From Balanoglossus misakiensis (Eukaryota > Hemichordata), in assembly GCA_040954595.2 (NCBI GenBank), contig CM082597.2, positions 2,852,001 to 2,916,000 of the forward strand: DNA of 64,000 bases. The letters run 5' to 3'. Positions 1 to 12,900 of the stretch are shown here, piece after piece (position 1 is the first letter of the stretch; every line of letters begins with the position of its first letter). Under the pieces are notes generated by a model. It did no database searches. It was not told the DNA's origin and saw nothing but the letters and a program-made list of their open reading frames with translations. The position numbers and the translations under genes were made by a program.

Positions 1-2
1 CA

Positions 3-134
3 ACCACGTCTATGTGTCAACTGACGCGACGATCTGTAGAAGTTAGTGTCAGAATTACACTCATCTTTGACGCTGAAACTGGAGCTGGCAGCGTCGTTCT
101 CAACTCAGATCCGATTGTTTCCAACTACACATGA
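3..134 (+). other. Short open frame, possible exon of unknown gene
   Basis: Frame 3 is open from the window edge to a TGA at 132-134 and has protein-like codon use (a run such as VEVSVRITLIFDAETGAG). It could be the last coding exon of a gene to the left, part of the 5' leader of the CCDC191-like gene, or chance. I do not recognise a family, and no splice partner can be tested inside the window. Confidence 0.2.
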
Positions 135-222
135 CTCTCTGAGCTGAGAGGAGTGTTTGTGTTAGGTCTGCGGATGTCTATTTTCTTGAACATGTTCTTT
201 TCTTCATTCTTTATCAATACAG

Positions 223-3200
223 AAATTGACTGGCACTGAAGACATACAGGATTGGATAAAGGTAATATTTTCACTTTGTAGTTTTGCAGAATTGAGACTG
301 CATATTCATAGATCAATAATTCTCACGTTTTATTCTGGGGTAGGGTTTCTAGTCTGAGTCTAGCTGATGCAACATGAAGCCCACGTACATTGGTTATTCT
401 GAGCTGACTGAAAAGATCTAGAGATACCCACTGCCCAGGGCTGACATAAATTGAATGATGTGAAACTCATTGCACGTATTATGACATTTCAGAAAGTGCA
501 AGAGGCCTCTGATAGAGCAGCTGCTGTCACGTTTGGCCACAAGTATACAGGTGGTACTAGTAGTCATGGCAACAGTATGGCCACTGCCATGGCAACTGTT
601 GACGCCCTGCATGACCATGACAGTGCATACCAGGAAGGTAGGTCGTGTTAATGGATTTGCAAATTACTTCTGACATAAAAATAATAGATGCACAATTGTA
701 TAAGAGAAATGACTCTTTCCAACTAAGTAATTGACCAACCAACTAAAATACCAAGCTAGTGTTACCTACTGATTATCTAGCTAGCCAGTTAAGCATTCCG
801 TCAATTAGTCAATAAACCAACCAACCAACCAACCGATTGATTGATCAGATGTTTTAGAATCTGTTTTGTAAATCTTTTGAGCCCAGAATGAAATCATTGC
901 CTCTTCTCCCTCTCATCATCTCTTACCTCAGCACAAGAACTTCTAAACCAATGGATGAGTGACAAGTGTCACCTTGACGATGATGATGAAAACATGGATG
1001 AAATGTTATCTTGTCGGAGTCCACCTACAAGGTCAGAGGTCAAGAAACAGTGGGATGACCTACTTGCTGTAGAAGATCCTGGATTTCCTCATCCCTACAA
1101 TGGAATATCATCACATGGTAAGGGAATAGGGCATTGTAATCTGCTACAGATATTGACTGTTTGCCAACTTCCTGTGTGGTTTTCTTCGACAGTTTTGCCA
1201 TATATATATATATATACCATGCAGTAGAATAGTCTGGTCGATAAATAATGTAATCATAAATTTCCCTCGCAATCTTTTCTCACAGCATTTGTACAAGAAA
1301 TAGAGGAGCGTGATGAGGAATCGACTGTAGAGAGTATCATCCAGGGTATGTTGGATAAGCCAGTAGTGGAGGGTGATTTCTTTCAAGACTTGGGATTGGA
1401 TGACAGAAAGAAAAAAGGGAAGGATCCCTCAATATCAATGCAAGCCAGGCATCAAAGGGTGAGTGGACTGTGTTACCATGGCAATGCTTTTCACTAAGAA
1501 TTGCGTTATTCAGTCATATTAGTGGGTAGTGGAGGTGTTACCAGAGTTCCCAAATCATTTACCAATTTAAACAAAAAGTGCTCTTCATAGGTTGTCTTGA
1601 TGTGTGTTTGTGAAAGGATGACAGAGACAGTGTTATCGTAGTAATCTTCTATGACTGGTGTATTTCATTTTTGTTCAGGTGAAAGAGAACAGAGAAAAGA
1701 GAATGAAAGAACGCGACAGACAGCTGAGAGACAAACAGCGGCAAAAGGACGCCCAGCACCAGGCCCAGCAGATGATTCTGAAAGAAGAGAAAGAGAGAGC
1801 GATGCGGAAGAGGAATGAAGAATCGATGATTCAACAGGAAATGGCCAGGATTAGGAAAGAAATGGAAGAGCAAAGAAAGACAACCGAGGAAGTACAGAGA
1901 AGGTAAAAAATGAGTCGGTTCTTGGTTCCATGTTAGAGTGGCCTACATGTAGTTGTGGCATTTAATTTCTGTTCTCTGTACATATCCTGAACGGACAGGA
2001 ATTCTATTTGATATTTTAGTTTCATTGGTGTCTGGTTTAGACACTCACAGGTTTTGCTGTATTTAGGCATGTACTTGTCAATGTGATATAAACAAAGGGC
2101 ATCTCCTGAAACAGTCTAAATAATGGTCTTCTCTGGTAATGTCCCTGACCTTTACTTAGCTGCCTCAATCTACATGGTGTACAATTTTCATTTGAAGTTC
2201 ACCACCAAAGCGGAATTGGATAACAATTTTTCTTTGCCGTGGTATTCCAGGGAGAGGGAGAGATGGGATGCGGAGAAGAATCGCGAGAGAGAAGAGCAAG
2301 AACTCAAGGAGAGGCAGAGAGAATTGCGGAAACTACAAGCCCAGCAGATGTTGGAGGATGAAAAGAAGGAATTGACGCAAAGACTTGAAGAAATGAAAGC
2401 CAACAAAGCTACTGAAGATCTTAAGGTAATGTCATGTCTAATATTGCATAAGTCACATCACAGGTTGTTCTCAGACATATCTGTGACAGATTCAAGGTCC
2501 ATACATTCTTTGGCTCTGAGTACGTGTAATATATTACCAAGGTGAGGCTGACATTTTCCCCTGATCGACCTTGTCTGAGGACAGTAGAGTGTTTGTATGC
2601 TGACCTAGTTACCTCTGTAAGATCAGAGGTGAAGGTGACTGAAAACATTATTTATAATAATCTACGGCTAGTTGTTCGAGGTGGTGGGTACCTTATCCTG
2701 TAATGGGAGCTCGCCAGTTAGATGACAGATGACAGATAAATTTTTAAGATTAAAAAAATGAAACATTTTCACGACCAGATAGGCTATATCATACAGCCTA
2801 GACATATGATACACAGACGTATGTAGGCAAACACACAGATATACTCCAATCTCAGACATTTTCCTGACTCTGTGCCATCTTTCAGTGTTTACAGCGACAT
2901 TTCTCAGCATGGTACCAGCTGGTAGTCAACAGACGAATACAGCTGGGTAAAGCCAGGGCACTGTCTGATTGGAGACGCCTGGTCGGGGCCTGGAATGCAT
3001 GGCGACACTATGTGCACCAACAACACATCAGACACGAGGAGAGAGAAACGCAGCTGTACATTAGAGATACCCACAGGTAAGGGACTTAGTGAAGAATTTA
3101 TTTCAGCATAGATAAGAGATCCAAAAGTTGTTTCACTGTTTGTAGAAGTGAAGTTTTTATGGAACAATTATTGGTTTAAATATCCACCAAAATATCCACC

Positions 3201-6200
3201 ATCTTGTTTTAAGGATGTGAACTTTTCAAGGCAGTATGACAGATGTGCAGCAAAGAATAATCGATATATGGAATATACACTTGCTATACACAATGACACA
3301 TTACTGATTGAGCATATGTATTGAAAATTACATAAATCAGAGTTGTGATGTCTTTCATATTCAGGAAAAGGCATTTAGCTGAGGAATTCCACAGACGAAC
3401 TCTTTTGAGGAAATATTTTGCGACGTGGCAGCTCTGGGTTGCACAGGAAATACAGAGTCGAGAACTCACTCAGAGAAAACGGGAAACCAAGAACAAAATG
3501 GCCGCCTTTCTAGAAGCAGCTGCCTCAGGGAAGCTGTGGACCAATAGAAAAGAGGATGATAGTTTATATGTGGATGATTTAGAGAGTCCCCATTCAAACA
3601 GGTCTTCTGATAGGCCAGATTCAACGAGGAGGAAAGTGGTGAGTATTACATGGAAATTTAGTGACACTGAATTTGCCTGTTTTAGCCAAATTTTAAGAAT
3701 AGTAGTAACAGCAAATAATATTCCTTCTTTTTTCCAAATGCAGGATGATCTGTTTGACCAACCAGCTCGCAGGTTACAAAACCATTCAGTCCCAAGCACC
3801 GACAGGAGTGATTGGTCACTGCTGGATGCTCAGTCCAAGAAACCCAAGCCTCTGGAGAAACCCAAATTCGCCTGGCAGGTGACGAGGCAACACCTTAATT
3901 TGACAACAGAGCAGATGGCAAACCGCAAAGACGGCGAACAGAACAACGCGGTGGAACCGACAAATGAAAATTTCCAAAACAACGACGGGAGCCGAAATCG
4001 TCGAATCCCGTACACTGTTAATAACTTTGAACACAGATACGCAGCACAGCAGAAAATCTTGCAGGAACAACAAAAACAACTGAGAGAGCAACAGAGACTG
4101 ATTATTGAAATGCAAGCTACGCAGAGACAACAGATACTGCAGCATGAACTGAATAACTTGCAAGATACGAACTCTCCATCACAGAAACCATCCAATGTGA
4201 AAGATGTCAACAAAGCAGCCAATAACATCAACCAGCCACTCAGTGCAAGGTAGGGATAGTCACTCAAGACATCTACCGGGTAGATAATGAAATATTTTCA
4301 TGCCATTAATGGGTACTGCTACATGTAGGTCCTGCTTTAATGCACTGGTATATCTGTAGTTGGAATTGAATGTGTTATATATTCATGGACATTGTTTTGT
4401 ATTGACAGATCACAGTCCTCAGACACTCTTGTGTCAGCTCGTTCAGACAGCACTAGCAGTACTGGGAGTAACAATCTCGAATTGAATAATGCCAAGAAAA
4501 ACAGTAAAGCCAGCAGTAACTTCCTGAAAGGTAAGCTGACCTAAACTCAATGTCCGAGGTCAACCAATGGGGACTGAGAAAATGTATCACTTTGTTGAGA
4601 TGTGTTGTTTATGAACAATGAACTTTCTAAAAAGCATGGTTTCAGAAGTAGGAATTCCATAATATTTCTGGATGTTTGGTCACCAGCATATATACAATCA
4701 ATTACATGCACATGGTTCTCCCTGTTTGACTGTGTGGTACGCTATGTTGCAGGTATGGAGGAGAGAGCAGCCAGGATAGCCCAGAGGAAAGCTGAGGCTG
4801 AGGAGAGGAAGAGAAAGAGGGAAGAGGAGAAATTGGTAAGGATAAATGAAGGGAGATGAGGGGGGACAGTGTGGGACTTGGAAGGAGAACATTATTTTTT
4901 TATGTCTGAATTACTGTGCATCAGAAACTGATAATGATGTGTAATTTGGAAGACTGGATTTTTTGTACACGCTGATGAGAATTTACAATGAATTTACAGG
5001 CAGAGATCCGAGCGAAAGAAGAACTGAGACGCCAAGAAGAGGAAGCGGAAAAGAAAGCTAAAATTGAGAGAAGTCGAGAAGAGAGAAGACTTGCAAAACA
5101 GGTATGTGGAAATCAAATGTGTGGTTGGTCTGTGTATGTGATTGATAACAATTAATTCATAGAGGATTTTGAAGTCATCAAGATACAGTGAAAGTGGTCT
5201 TACCATCATGCATAATAATCTGTTACAGAGAGAACAAGAAAAACAAGAGAGACTTGACCGCATCAACCGACACAACGCCAAGGCTGATGACCACTACAGG
5301 AGAACGCTGCTCAGAAACAAAGGGCTCAAGCCGTGGTTGAAACTCGTGGCGATGTCCAGACAGAACATGCAAGTGGCCATTGACCATCACAACACAGTGT
5401 TGATGGACAGATGCTTTACGCCGTGGAAGGAAATGACGCAAGAGGTTATGCAAGAGAAACAGAGGATGGCTGATGAGCTGTATAAATATATTCTGGCGAG
5501 GAGAGCATTTGCATCATGGAAGAGGGTGAGTCGGTTGTATGTGTGTGTGTGCATATATGTATACTTTATATGTGGCTGTGTGTGCATGCCTGCATGTGCT
5601 TATTCAATACAGAGTTTGTGTGTGGATGAATGGCATAAAACTTGCTTAGATGCTTACCACAGAAACTGACGCTCATGTTGCAATCTTCATGTGGCACTGG
5701 ATTCTTGAAACAAACCTGAAAGCCAAGCTACGACCAAAACATTGCCGCTTGTATGAGCACTGGTAAACTACCTTTGGCGTCCATATTGACATTTGCACTT
5801 TGACCTTACATCACATTTACATATTAGCCGTACTCCAGGTGGCTTATATTTAAATACACATCTTCTCCACAGTATGGCCACCTGCAGTCCATCCAGCTTC
5901 AGAAGGCAAGAAGACACTATTCCTACACCACCAAACTGAAATATTTCAAGCTTTGGCAAGATCACACGGTTGAAGAGAAGGTAGCCATGATGGCAAAGGA
6001 GGAGTTAGCAGAGGAGCACAACCAGTAGTAAGTATGGATTAGCCAACATTGTGGTATTCCCAACACGGCCATTTTTCAGCTATCCTACAACCAACATTGA
6101 TAAATGGTGTATGTAGCATTTACACGGGGAGTTCTCACTGTAACTATGGCTGTCTTGCTTGCCTTTTCAGTCGAATTGTGAAGACATCATTCAACACATG

Positions 6201-6306
6201 GAGGAGATACCCACAGCTCGTCAAAGATGAAGAAAAACGAAAGAAGAGAATCGAGGAGATGAGAAAGAAAGTTCAGTCTATGCTTCCCGACTTCGGAGTC
6301 TCATAG
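223..6306 (+). CDS. CCDC191: CCDC191-like coiled-coil protein (5' end not resolved)
   Basis: Fifteen exons were read: 223-261, 493-637, 932-1117, 1286-1458, 1679-1902, 2251-2425, 2886-3076, 3365-3638, 3744-4249, 4409-4530, 4753-4835, 5000-5101, 5229-5525, 5873-6027, 6171-6306. They sum to 2808 nt (935 codons plus stop), and all junctions keep frame. The N-terminal part has a W-containing helix (EDIQDWIK, then EAQELLNQWM). Two highly charged coiled coils follow (1679-2425 and 4753-5101). Trp-spaced helical repeats (AWYQLV, DWRRLVGAWNAWRHY, YFATWQLW, PWLKLV, FASWKRV, FNTWRRY) resemble the SFI1/CCDC191 type. The C-terminus ends in a basic helix and LPDFGVS, as in vertebrate CCDC191, whose length is similar. 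No catalytic domain is seen. The function of the family is poorly known. The start codon must lie in an exon at or before the window edge, because exon 223-261 begins in phase 0 after an acceptor. A different Trp-repeat coiled-coil protein is the main alternative. Confidence 0.82.
3639..3743 (+). other. In-frame, stop-free 105-nt intron of the CCDC191-like gene
   Basis: The intron between exons 3365-3638 and 3744-4249 starts GTGAGT and ends CAG. It is 105 nt long (35 codons) and contains no stop in the gene's frame. Upstream and downstream exons are both in phase 0 here, so retaining it would insert 35 residues without changing frame. It interrupts the linker after the Ser/Arg-rich stretch and before the Gln-rich coiled coil. 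Confidence 0.6.
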
Positions 6307-6433
6307 CAGATTTTGATTTTCAGAATGATTGTTGCCACTAGAGATCAGTGTTGCATCAGCCTGTTTTACTTTGTATATTTTGTGAGGACACGAGTTATGA
6401 GATGTAAAATATTTAATGAAATATTTTGTAACA

Positions 6434-6439
6434 AATAAA
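6434..6439 (+). terminator. Polyadenylation signal of the CCDC191-like gene
   Basis: AATAAA lies 128 nt after the stop codon at 6304-6306, in an AT-rich 3' UTR. It is the only good signal before the convergent NOMO 3' end. Confidence 0.6.
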
Positions 6440-6544
6440 TTGCATAGGTTTCTATAAACCACAATTGGTTTCTGAGTAGTTATGTAAGGTCTCCCTTATG
6501 ATAACAACAAGTGCTAGGCATCAATAACACTTTACAACAACACA

Positions 6545-6550
6545 TTTATT
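6545..6550 (-). terminator. Candidate polyadenylation signal of NOMO
   Basis: TTTATT on the plus strand gives AATAAA on the minus strand, about 430 nt downstream of the NOMO stop at 6979-6981. It sits only about 105 nt from the CCDC191 signal, so the two convergent transcripts end almost back to back. Confidence 0.45.
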
Positions 6551-6978
6551 TTCCATTCCACAAATCACTTGTTACAATCACGAGTGAAGTATAAAAAAAC
6601 AATCAAAAAATAGTACAACCCACAATACCCCCTATATTGACTGTAATATGGAATAGTCCATTATTGTATACATTAAGACTATTCCATGCTTCAGAAAATA
6701 TAGGTATGATTGATACACCTCAAAGGAAAGGTTTACTCTGCACCACAGTTTCACTATCAACATGAAGTCTAGTAGATGACCGACCCATTTTTCAGTAGTG
6801 TCGTTTCGGTGATGTTAGCTGCTGCTGCTAAAAAACCCAGCCTATTTTCCACACACTGCCTAGGGAGTCATCGAAAATTGCACTCAATTGAATCTCAGCC
6901 ACAGTACACCCTAACCTTGCCTAGGTAAACCTTTCATTCAACATTGCATAAAAAAGATGACAGCATCTGAAACAAACG

Positions 6979-9900
6979 CTATGTCTTTCTTGGCTTAACT
7001 TTCTTTCTGTGTTTAAGACTTTCATCCGTCTGTAATTGTTCTCTGTCTATCATCTGTCTGGTGCTGACACTGCTGCTGTTATAGGCTTTGATGCTCTGTT
7101 TGACCTGCTGTATGTAGGGCAGAACCTGTGAAGAGAGAGAAATGAAAAAATAAGTCACCACTGCCCATGCGAGATATTCTAGAAACGGCAAAAAATTGAT
7201 TCTTTCCCACACAACAGTGGTTTCAGAGATTATACAGGGTCCATAAATTGTCACATCGATACTGTATGTTGATATCTTACCTTATTATGGTTGAATGCCA
7301 TCACTATAGCAACAATGATCAGTGGTAATGCTATGTAGGAACCCTGGGCCAGCTCCTGATCTAAACTACGATGCTGAAATGTGGAAAAAAATGACCACTA
7401 TTATTTACATGTACATAAACAGTAATGTGTACTAGTGATGTGTTAATTCTGAAATCTCAAAAATTCTAAATCTGTCGGCTGAATGACAATTAGGCTGCTT
7501 TCTCCCAAAATGGCGGCCATCTTTTCTGATGGGCAGACAAATATGGCTGCCAGTGCCATTTAAATGCAAACAGAAAAAAACACATAATTTTTACAAGACT
7601 ACATATAAACCTACCTGTGGATCAAATTTTATTGTAACATGTTTGTGGTAGCCCTCAGTTGCAAAGCTAACTTCAGGTAAAGTGTAATCATAACTGGATT
7701 TGGCCAGAGATGACTCCAATTTGATGACATATTTCTGTAAAAAATTAAATTCGAAATTACACAGGATAGAAATTAACCAGTTTCCACATAAAATGTCAAT
7801 TTAATTCACAGAAATTGTTTGATACACTGAACAAAAGTACTGAAAACAATAGTGGACCTGGAATGATTTACACAAAGATCTTTATTGACACCTACCTTGC
7901 CATCTATTGGCAGTGTTGGAAATTGGAAGAAGTTGGTATTACCAAGTGTTAATGTATGCACGGCTGCATCTAGGTTGTCTTCACTGTAAAGTAAAACCTG
8001 CAACAGAGATATTACAACGTATCAGTCTGGTGGTAGACTTATTAACAGCACAAACTCAAAAGCAAGAGTGACGTGAACTGTGGTAGGAGTCTTACACAGG
8101 TAGGGACCCTTTCAAGTAGAACTACAGAAAGTGGTTCTATCAATAAAATAAATAAACCAAGAAGACTTACTTTTAATGTTGGAAGGTACTCCACTGCTGT
8201 TATCAGGTTCCCTCCGATCTCAAATTGGTTGAATTTTCTGAAGACAATAATTCTGACATTGCTGATGTCTTCGTTTTCAATCTGTCATGAAACAATATAT
8301 CACAGTGTCACAGAACAATATCCACACACAGTACAAACATAGCAGTAATATTGTTTCAGTCATTTTATTAATGCATTTAATATTTCTGACATGCCAGTGG
8401 ATAACGTATCTTACCTTGATCATTTTAGACACTGGGGCTGATCTCTCTATATGACTGTTCTCTTCTCCAATCTTTACTTTTAATTCATATGTACATTCAG
8501 GCTGAAGAGAAGGAAAATACAATTTTGTGATAAGAAAAAAGTATTGTACATAAACCCCAAAACACTAAGGCTGGCCAAAACTCCATGAAGATCACAGATG
8601 TTGGTATTGGCAGGTGTACCTACCTGTAACCCCCGCATTCTAAATGTTCCGTCCTGATCTGAGATGGTTTCTTCCAAAATCTCACCGCAGTTGTCGATGC
8701 CCAGTGCCTGTATTTCAATGCCGGGCTCGGGTTCACCATTCAGTGATGTGATCCTTCCATAGCAACTGTGCACAGACAACAGACAGATAGTATTACTTAG
8801 CAATCATTCTACCATTAACCATATCTCTCCTGATTAAAGCACATGCTCAGACATTGCACTTCTTTACATGCAAAACATGTCTTAAATAAACCTTGTCAAA
8901 ACAAGAAACTGGACTTCTCTAAACACAAGTGGGAAGTTCAATCATAGCTTCCATTTACCTGAAAGCAACACGCAATCCCTTGATTTGGAGTTTCACTGTG
9001 GATCCTTCCAGTACCTCAATTATCTGTATAAAAAACACAGAAAATCAAATCTGTTTAAACTGTGAATTAACCTATGAAAACAGACCTTACAAAATTCTTC
9101 ATGTTCACTCATCTAATGTGCAAAGAGACGAAATATTACATGTATATTCTTGAGTTGACATAATGTTCTGATCTATACTGTAATGAATCCAGATTAGCAT
9201 GGTTTTGTTTTCACTGACCCGTGAGTTGGGTTCAAATCTGTACTCCTTCATCATAGGTCTGAGGAAGTACTGTCCTGGCTTCAAGTTGCTGAAGTGCATG
9301 GTGCCAGTATTCTGTGTCATGTTGTTGCTACGGAAACTGCCTCCGCTCAGCGACAGCAACACGCCTTGCAGTGGGACTTCTTCTTCATCAACAACCTGTG
9401 AAAATGAAACAAAATGATTGGCTATTGAAAACTTCTTCTGTAGGAATCTGCAATTGTCTGTAGTCTAATAACAAAGCTCACCTATAGACCCACTGTTTGC
9501 TGGTCGGGGATTTTGGATGAGTATTACGTAGTTAGTGCAAAGACTTCCTTCCATGTGATTTGGTATGACAGATTCAGAGTCTAAATCCCACTACGTACAC
9601 TTTTATACCCTCCACCCCCGTACATATGAAAATGCACCAACCCACAGCTGCAAATACACCACACAGATTACAGGAATATTCCATCTCATTAGGACTGCAG
9701 GGATGGTTTGTCAATCTCACCTCAATGATGATCTCTCCCAGTTTGAATGCCTTGAATGATCCTGTCTTTTCCTCCAGTGCTGTCAAGATGTAACCTTCCT
9801 TCCTGGCACTGACAGAGTACTGGGTGTGGTCATGCAATGGACCAACTCTGTCAGTCAAGGAGACAAGAGTACAAATGAGTTATGCAGACAATACTGATGG

Positions 9901-12900
9901 CTTACTCCAATGAGCTATGCAATCTTCCTTTGTTTTAGTGTCTAAGCCATGGTCAATCAGACTCACTAAGCTGACTTTTCAACAAACTAAACTGTGCATA
10001 CATCTACTGTTCCTAAAGAATTACATTTGTATTTAAGTGAATCAACACACTTGTATGCAAAATCTCAAAATTCTTTAATTATCATGGGACATGCTGGAGC
10101 CTCATGTATCCCTATTCACTGACAACCCACCCTCTCCTCCTCCTCCCCCTCTCACCTGTACATTCCATTGTCATCAGTCTGTGTCTCTACAATGCCTTTG
10201 TTATATTCATCTAAGACCTGTGGAGTGATAGTGATGTCCACATCGCCTATAGGTGGCGCCACACTCCCGGTTAAGAACAGACCAAGGCGACCTTCGCAGC
10301 TGGGTACCACAGTTGGACAAGTCTCTGTAATGCAAACAGCAATACATGTATTGTTACAACTGATGTCTTTCAGGATGACTTCTATTTTAATGCATAGTGT
10401 TCTTTTAGTGATATTTACTATGAAAATCTTGGTCAATCCCTTCACTTACCACTTTGTACAGGAACATCTTGAAAAGCCGGATAGAAAAGTAACTCTTCAG
10501 ATGATGGTGTGATTGTCAACTTTTCACCACTCCTGGAAAGTCGACAGAAATAAGAAACATATTATATATCAGGAACAAGATGGCCATGTTAGTGTAGTCA
10601 ACAAAATTCACAATACAAGTATAAATCAACAAACCAACAAAAACACGACATTTCTTACCTTGCCCAGTATGTATACTCATATGTAAATGGCCCTGTTAAT
10701 TCTTCTAATACAGGCTCCTTAGGTTTCTCTTTCTTCTTCTCTTGCTGTGATTGGCTGTCTTTACTCATCTCTTGCTGTGATTGGCTCTCTAGCTCTTTCA
10801 GTTTCTCTTCTCTTTTGATTTCTTGCACTGACTTGAGAGGTCCTAAGGTCGTCACTGGTTCAGTTTCAATGGATGACCTACACACAAATCATGAGAAATA
10901 TACACATTTATGTGAATTGTGAACTCTCATGTCAATATAGTGGCAAATGTTATTGTACATGTCACAGTTAAACTTATGTAGGTAGCTGCAAAACAAAAAG
11001 ACTTGTTGTTTATCAAAAGCTAAAATCATTACATCTTGTATCTTACTGAATTGTCAGCTTGAGATCCTTCGCCAGGTCTTTGGCCACTATGGTACCAGTG
11101 ATGAGATGTTTGACAGCCGTCAATGTCACGATATCAGCTGATGTGCTGTCAGGAGACAAAAGTCACACAGAGACATTGTTTGAGATGGTAATTTTATAGG
11201 TCTATGTACAACTACATTCATATCTGATACAACAATACATGTACTCCCAACTGCTGCTGTCAAGTGCACCCTCTTTAGCTGGTTGCTGCCATTATACCAT
11301 TTCTTTTTTCTTCAACCTCAACACTGCAAGCAGCCACAAATTATCAAATTCAAGGAAAAGTCCTCTATGCTATAGATCTTGTATACACATTTGTATGAAG
11401 ACCTCACAAAACACCAAACGCAGGCTGTGAGTGTGAACCACGCAGAATAAATAAACCCTACATACGTGTCATAGATATACTCCTCCTGTTCGAACTGATG
11501 ACAAGACACTGGACGTAATTTGTACTGCCCAGCTTGTGACAAACAGAACTGATTGTATCCCTTCTCCACCTCAAAGACACCTGTGTTTTTAGAGTTTACG
11601 GCATGAGTGTAGTGCTGAAATAAAAAAAGTAGAAACAGACCTTGTTAAAATATCAATGGCATCATCTGTTCTTTGCTTTTCACGTGCACCATTTATCAAT
11701 ATAATTATAAGCCATGTCAGTTTGATCAGCACAGTAAACACTGGGTAAATAAAAATGCAATTTTCGAAGCCTATCCTCAAAGTATATGTGCTATTAATCC
11801 ATAAACATTATACTTCTCAGGCCTGCTGTCCCACAATTATTTTGTAGAAATAACAGGATGTAAGGTCTATGTAGGGTCATACAAAATTATGTAAAATACT
11901 TGGCGTATGGTCAATATAGGTGTAGAGCTTACCAATGCTACACTGTGAGTGGTTGTCATCTTCATGATGTACCCAGATTGTGTGAACTCTATTCCACTGA
12001 TAGAACTGTCAATCACTTCAAAGTCGACTGATTTCTCTGTCCAACACCAGTCTTCCTGTATGATGGTTGCTGTGTGCAGAGATTGAAGATACACAGTTAT
12101 ACTGTACAGACAGATGAAGTCTGTAGTGGCTACTAATTCACATTTAAGCATGGGTTATCAACATACTGACGTACTTACCGGTATATTTTCCTGGCAATAC
12201 ATTCTGTGCCAGGAACGAGGCTTGTTTAGTTCCCTGTGATATCTGTATCAATCTGACATCGTCTGATCTGTCAGTTGAGGCCAGATTGATAGATAAACTA
12301 CCACATAAATCTGAAGAAAAAAAATCATTGGAGACAAGAATGTTAGGCCTAGACATCCATACAAGGGATGGAAAATTTAGTGTAAGTAATGTATGACTAT
12401 TATGCAAAGATGGCAACCAACAGAGTATTCAACACATACACTTACCTAGACAGTTGACCTGACCGCTGACAACCGCTTTGAACTGTGTGAAATCAATACC
12501 CATGACAGGTCTGTTTGTGATAGTTGCACTGTGGTGTGGTGGGATTAGCTTGAGACCGGCCTTCATCTCAGCATCGTTGACAACAACCTATCAATCAAAG
12601 ATACAAAAACATGACATGAACAGTGGAAGCTATGATTTCTTGGGGGTGGATGGGTTATTCAAAATAAGTGATTACAATAATCCATACCTGTATGGTGTAT
12701 TTCCCAGGTTTAACAGCAAAACAGAAACTGCCATCTGATTTGATTGCCATGCTGACGACGTCCTTAGCTGCAGCACCCTCTGGTGTCAAATGAACCTGCC
12801 TCTCTGCTGTCTCAGCCAATGTATCTGGAATCTTCTCAATGATCACTTTCCCACAAAGATTGAAGCTGGTGTGTAAAAAACAAAAGAAAAATAATTTTTG

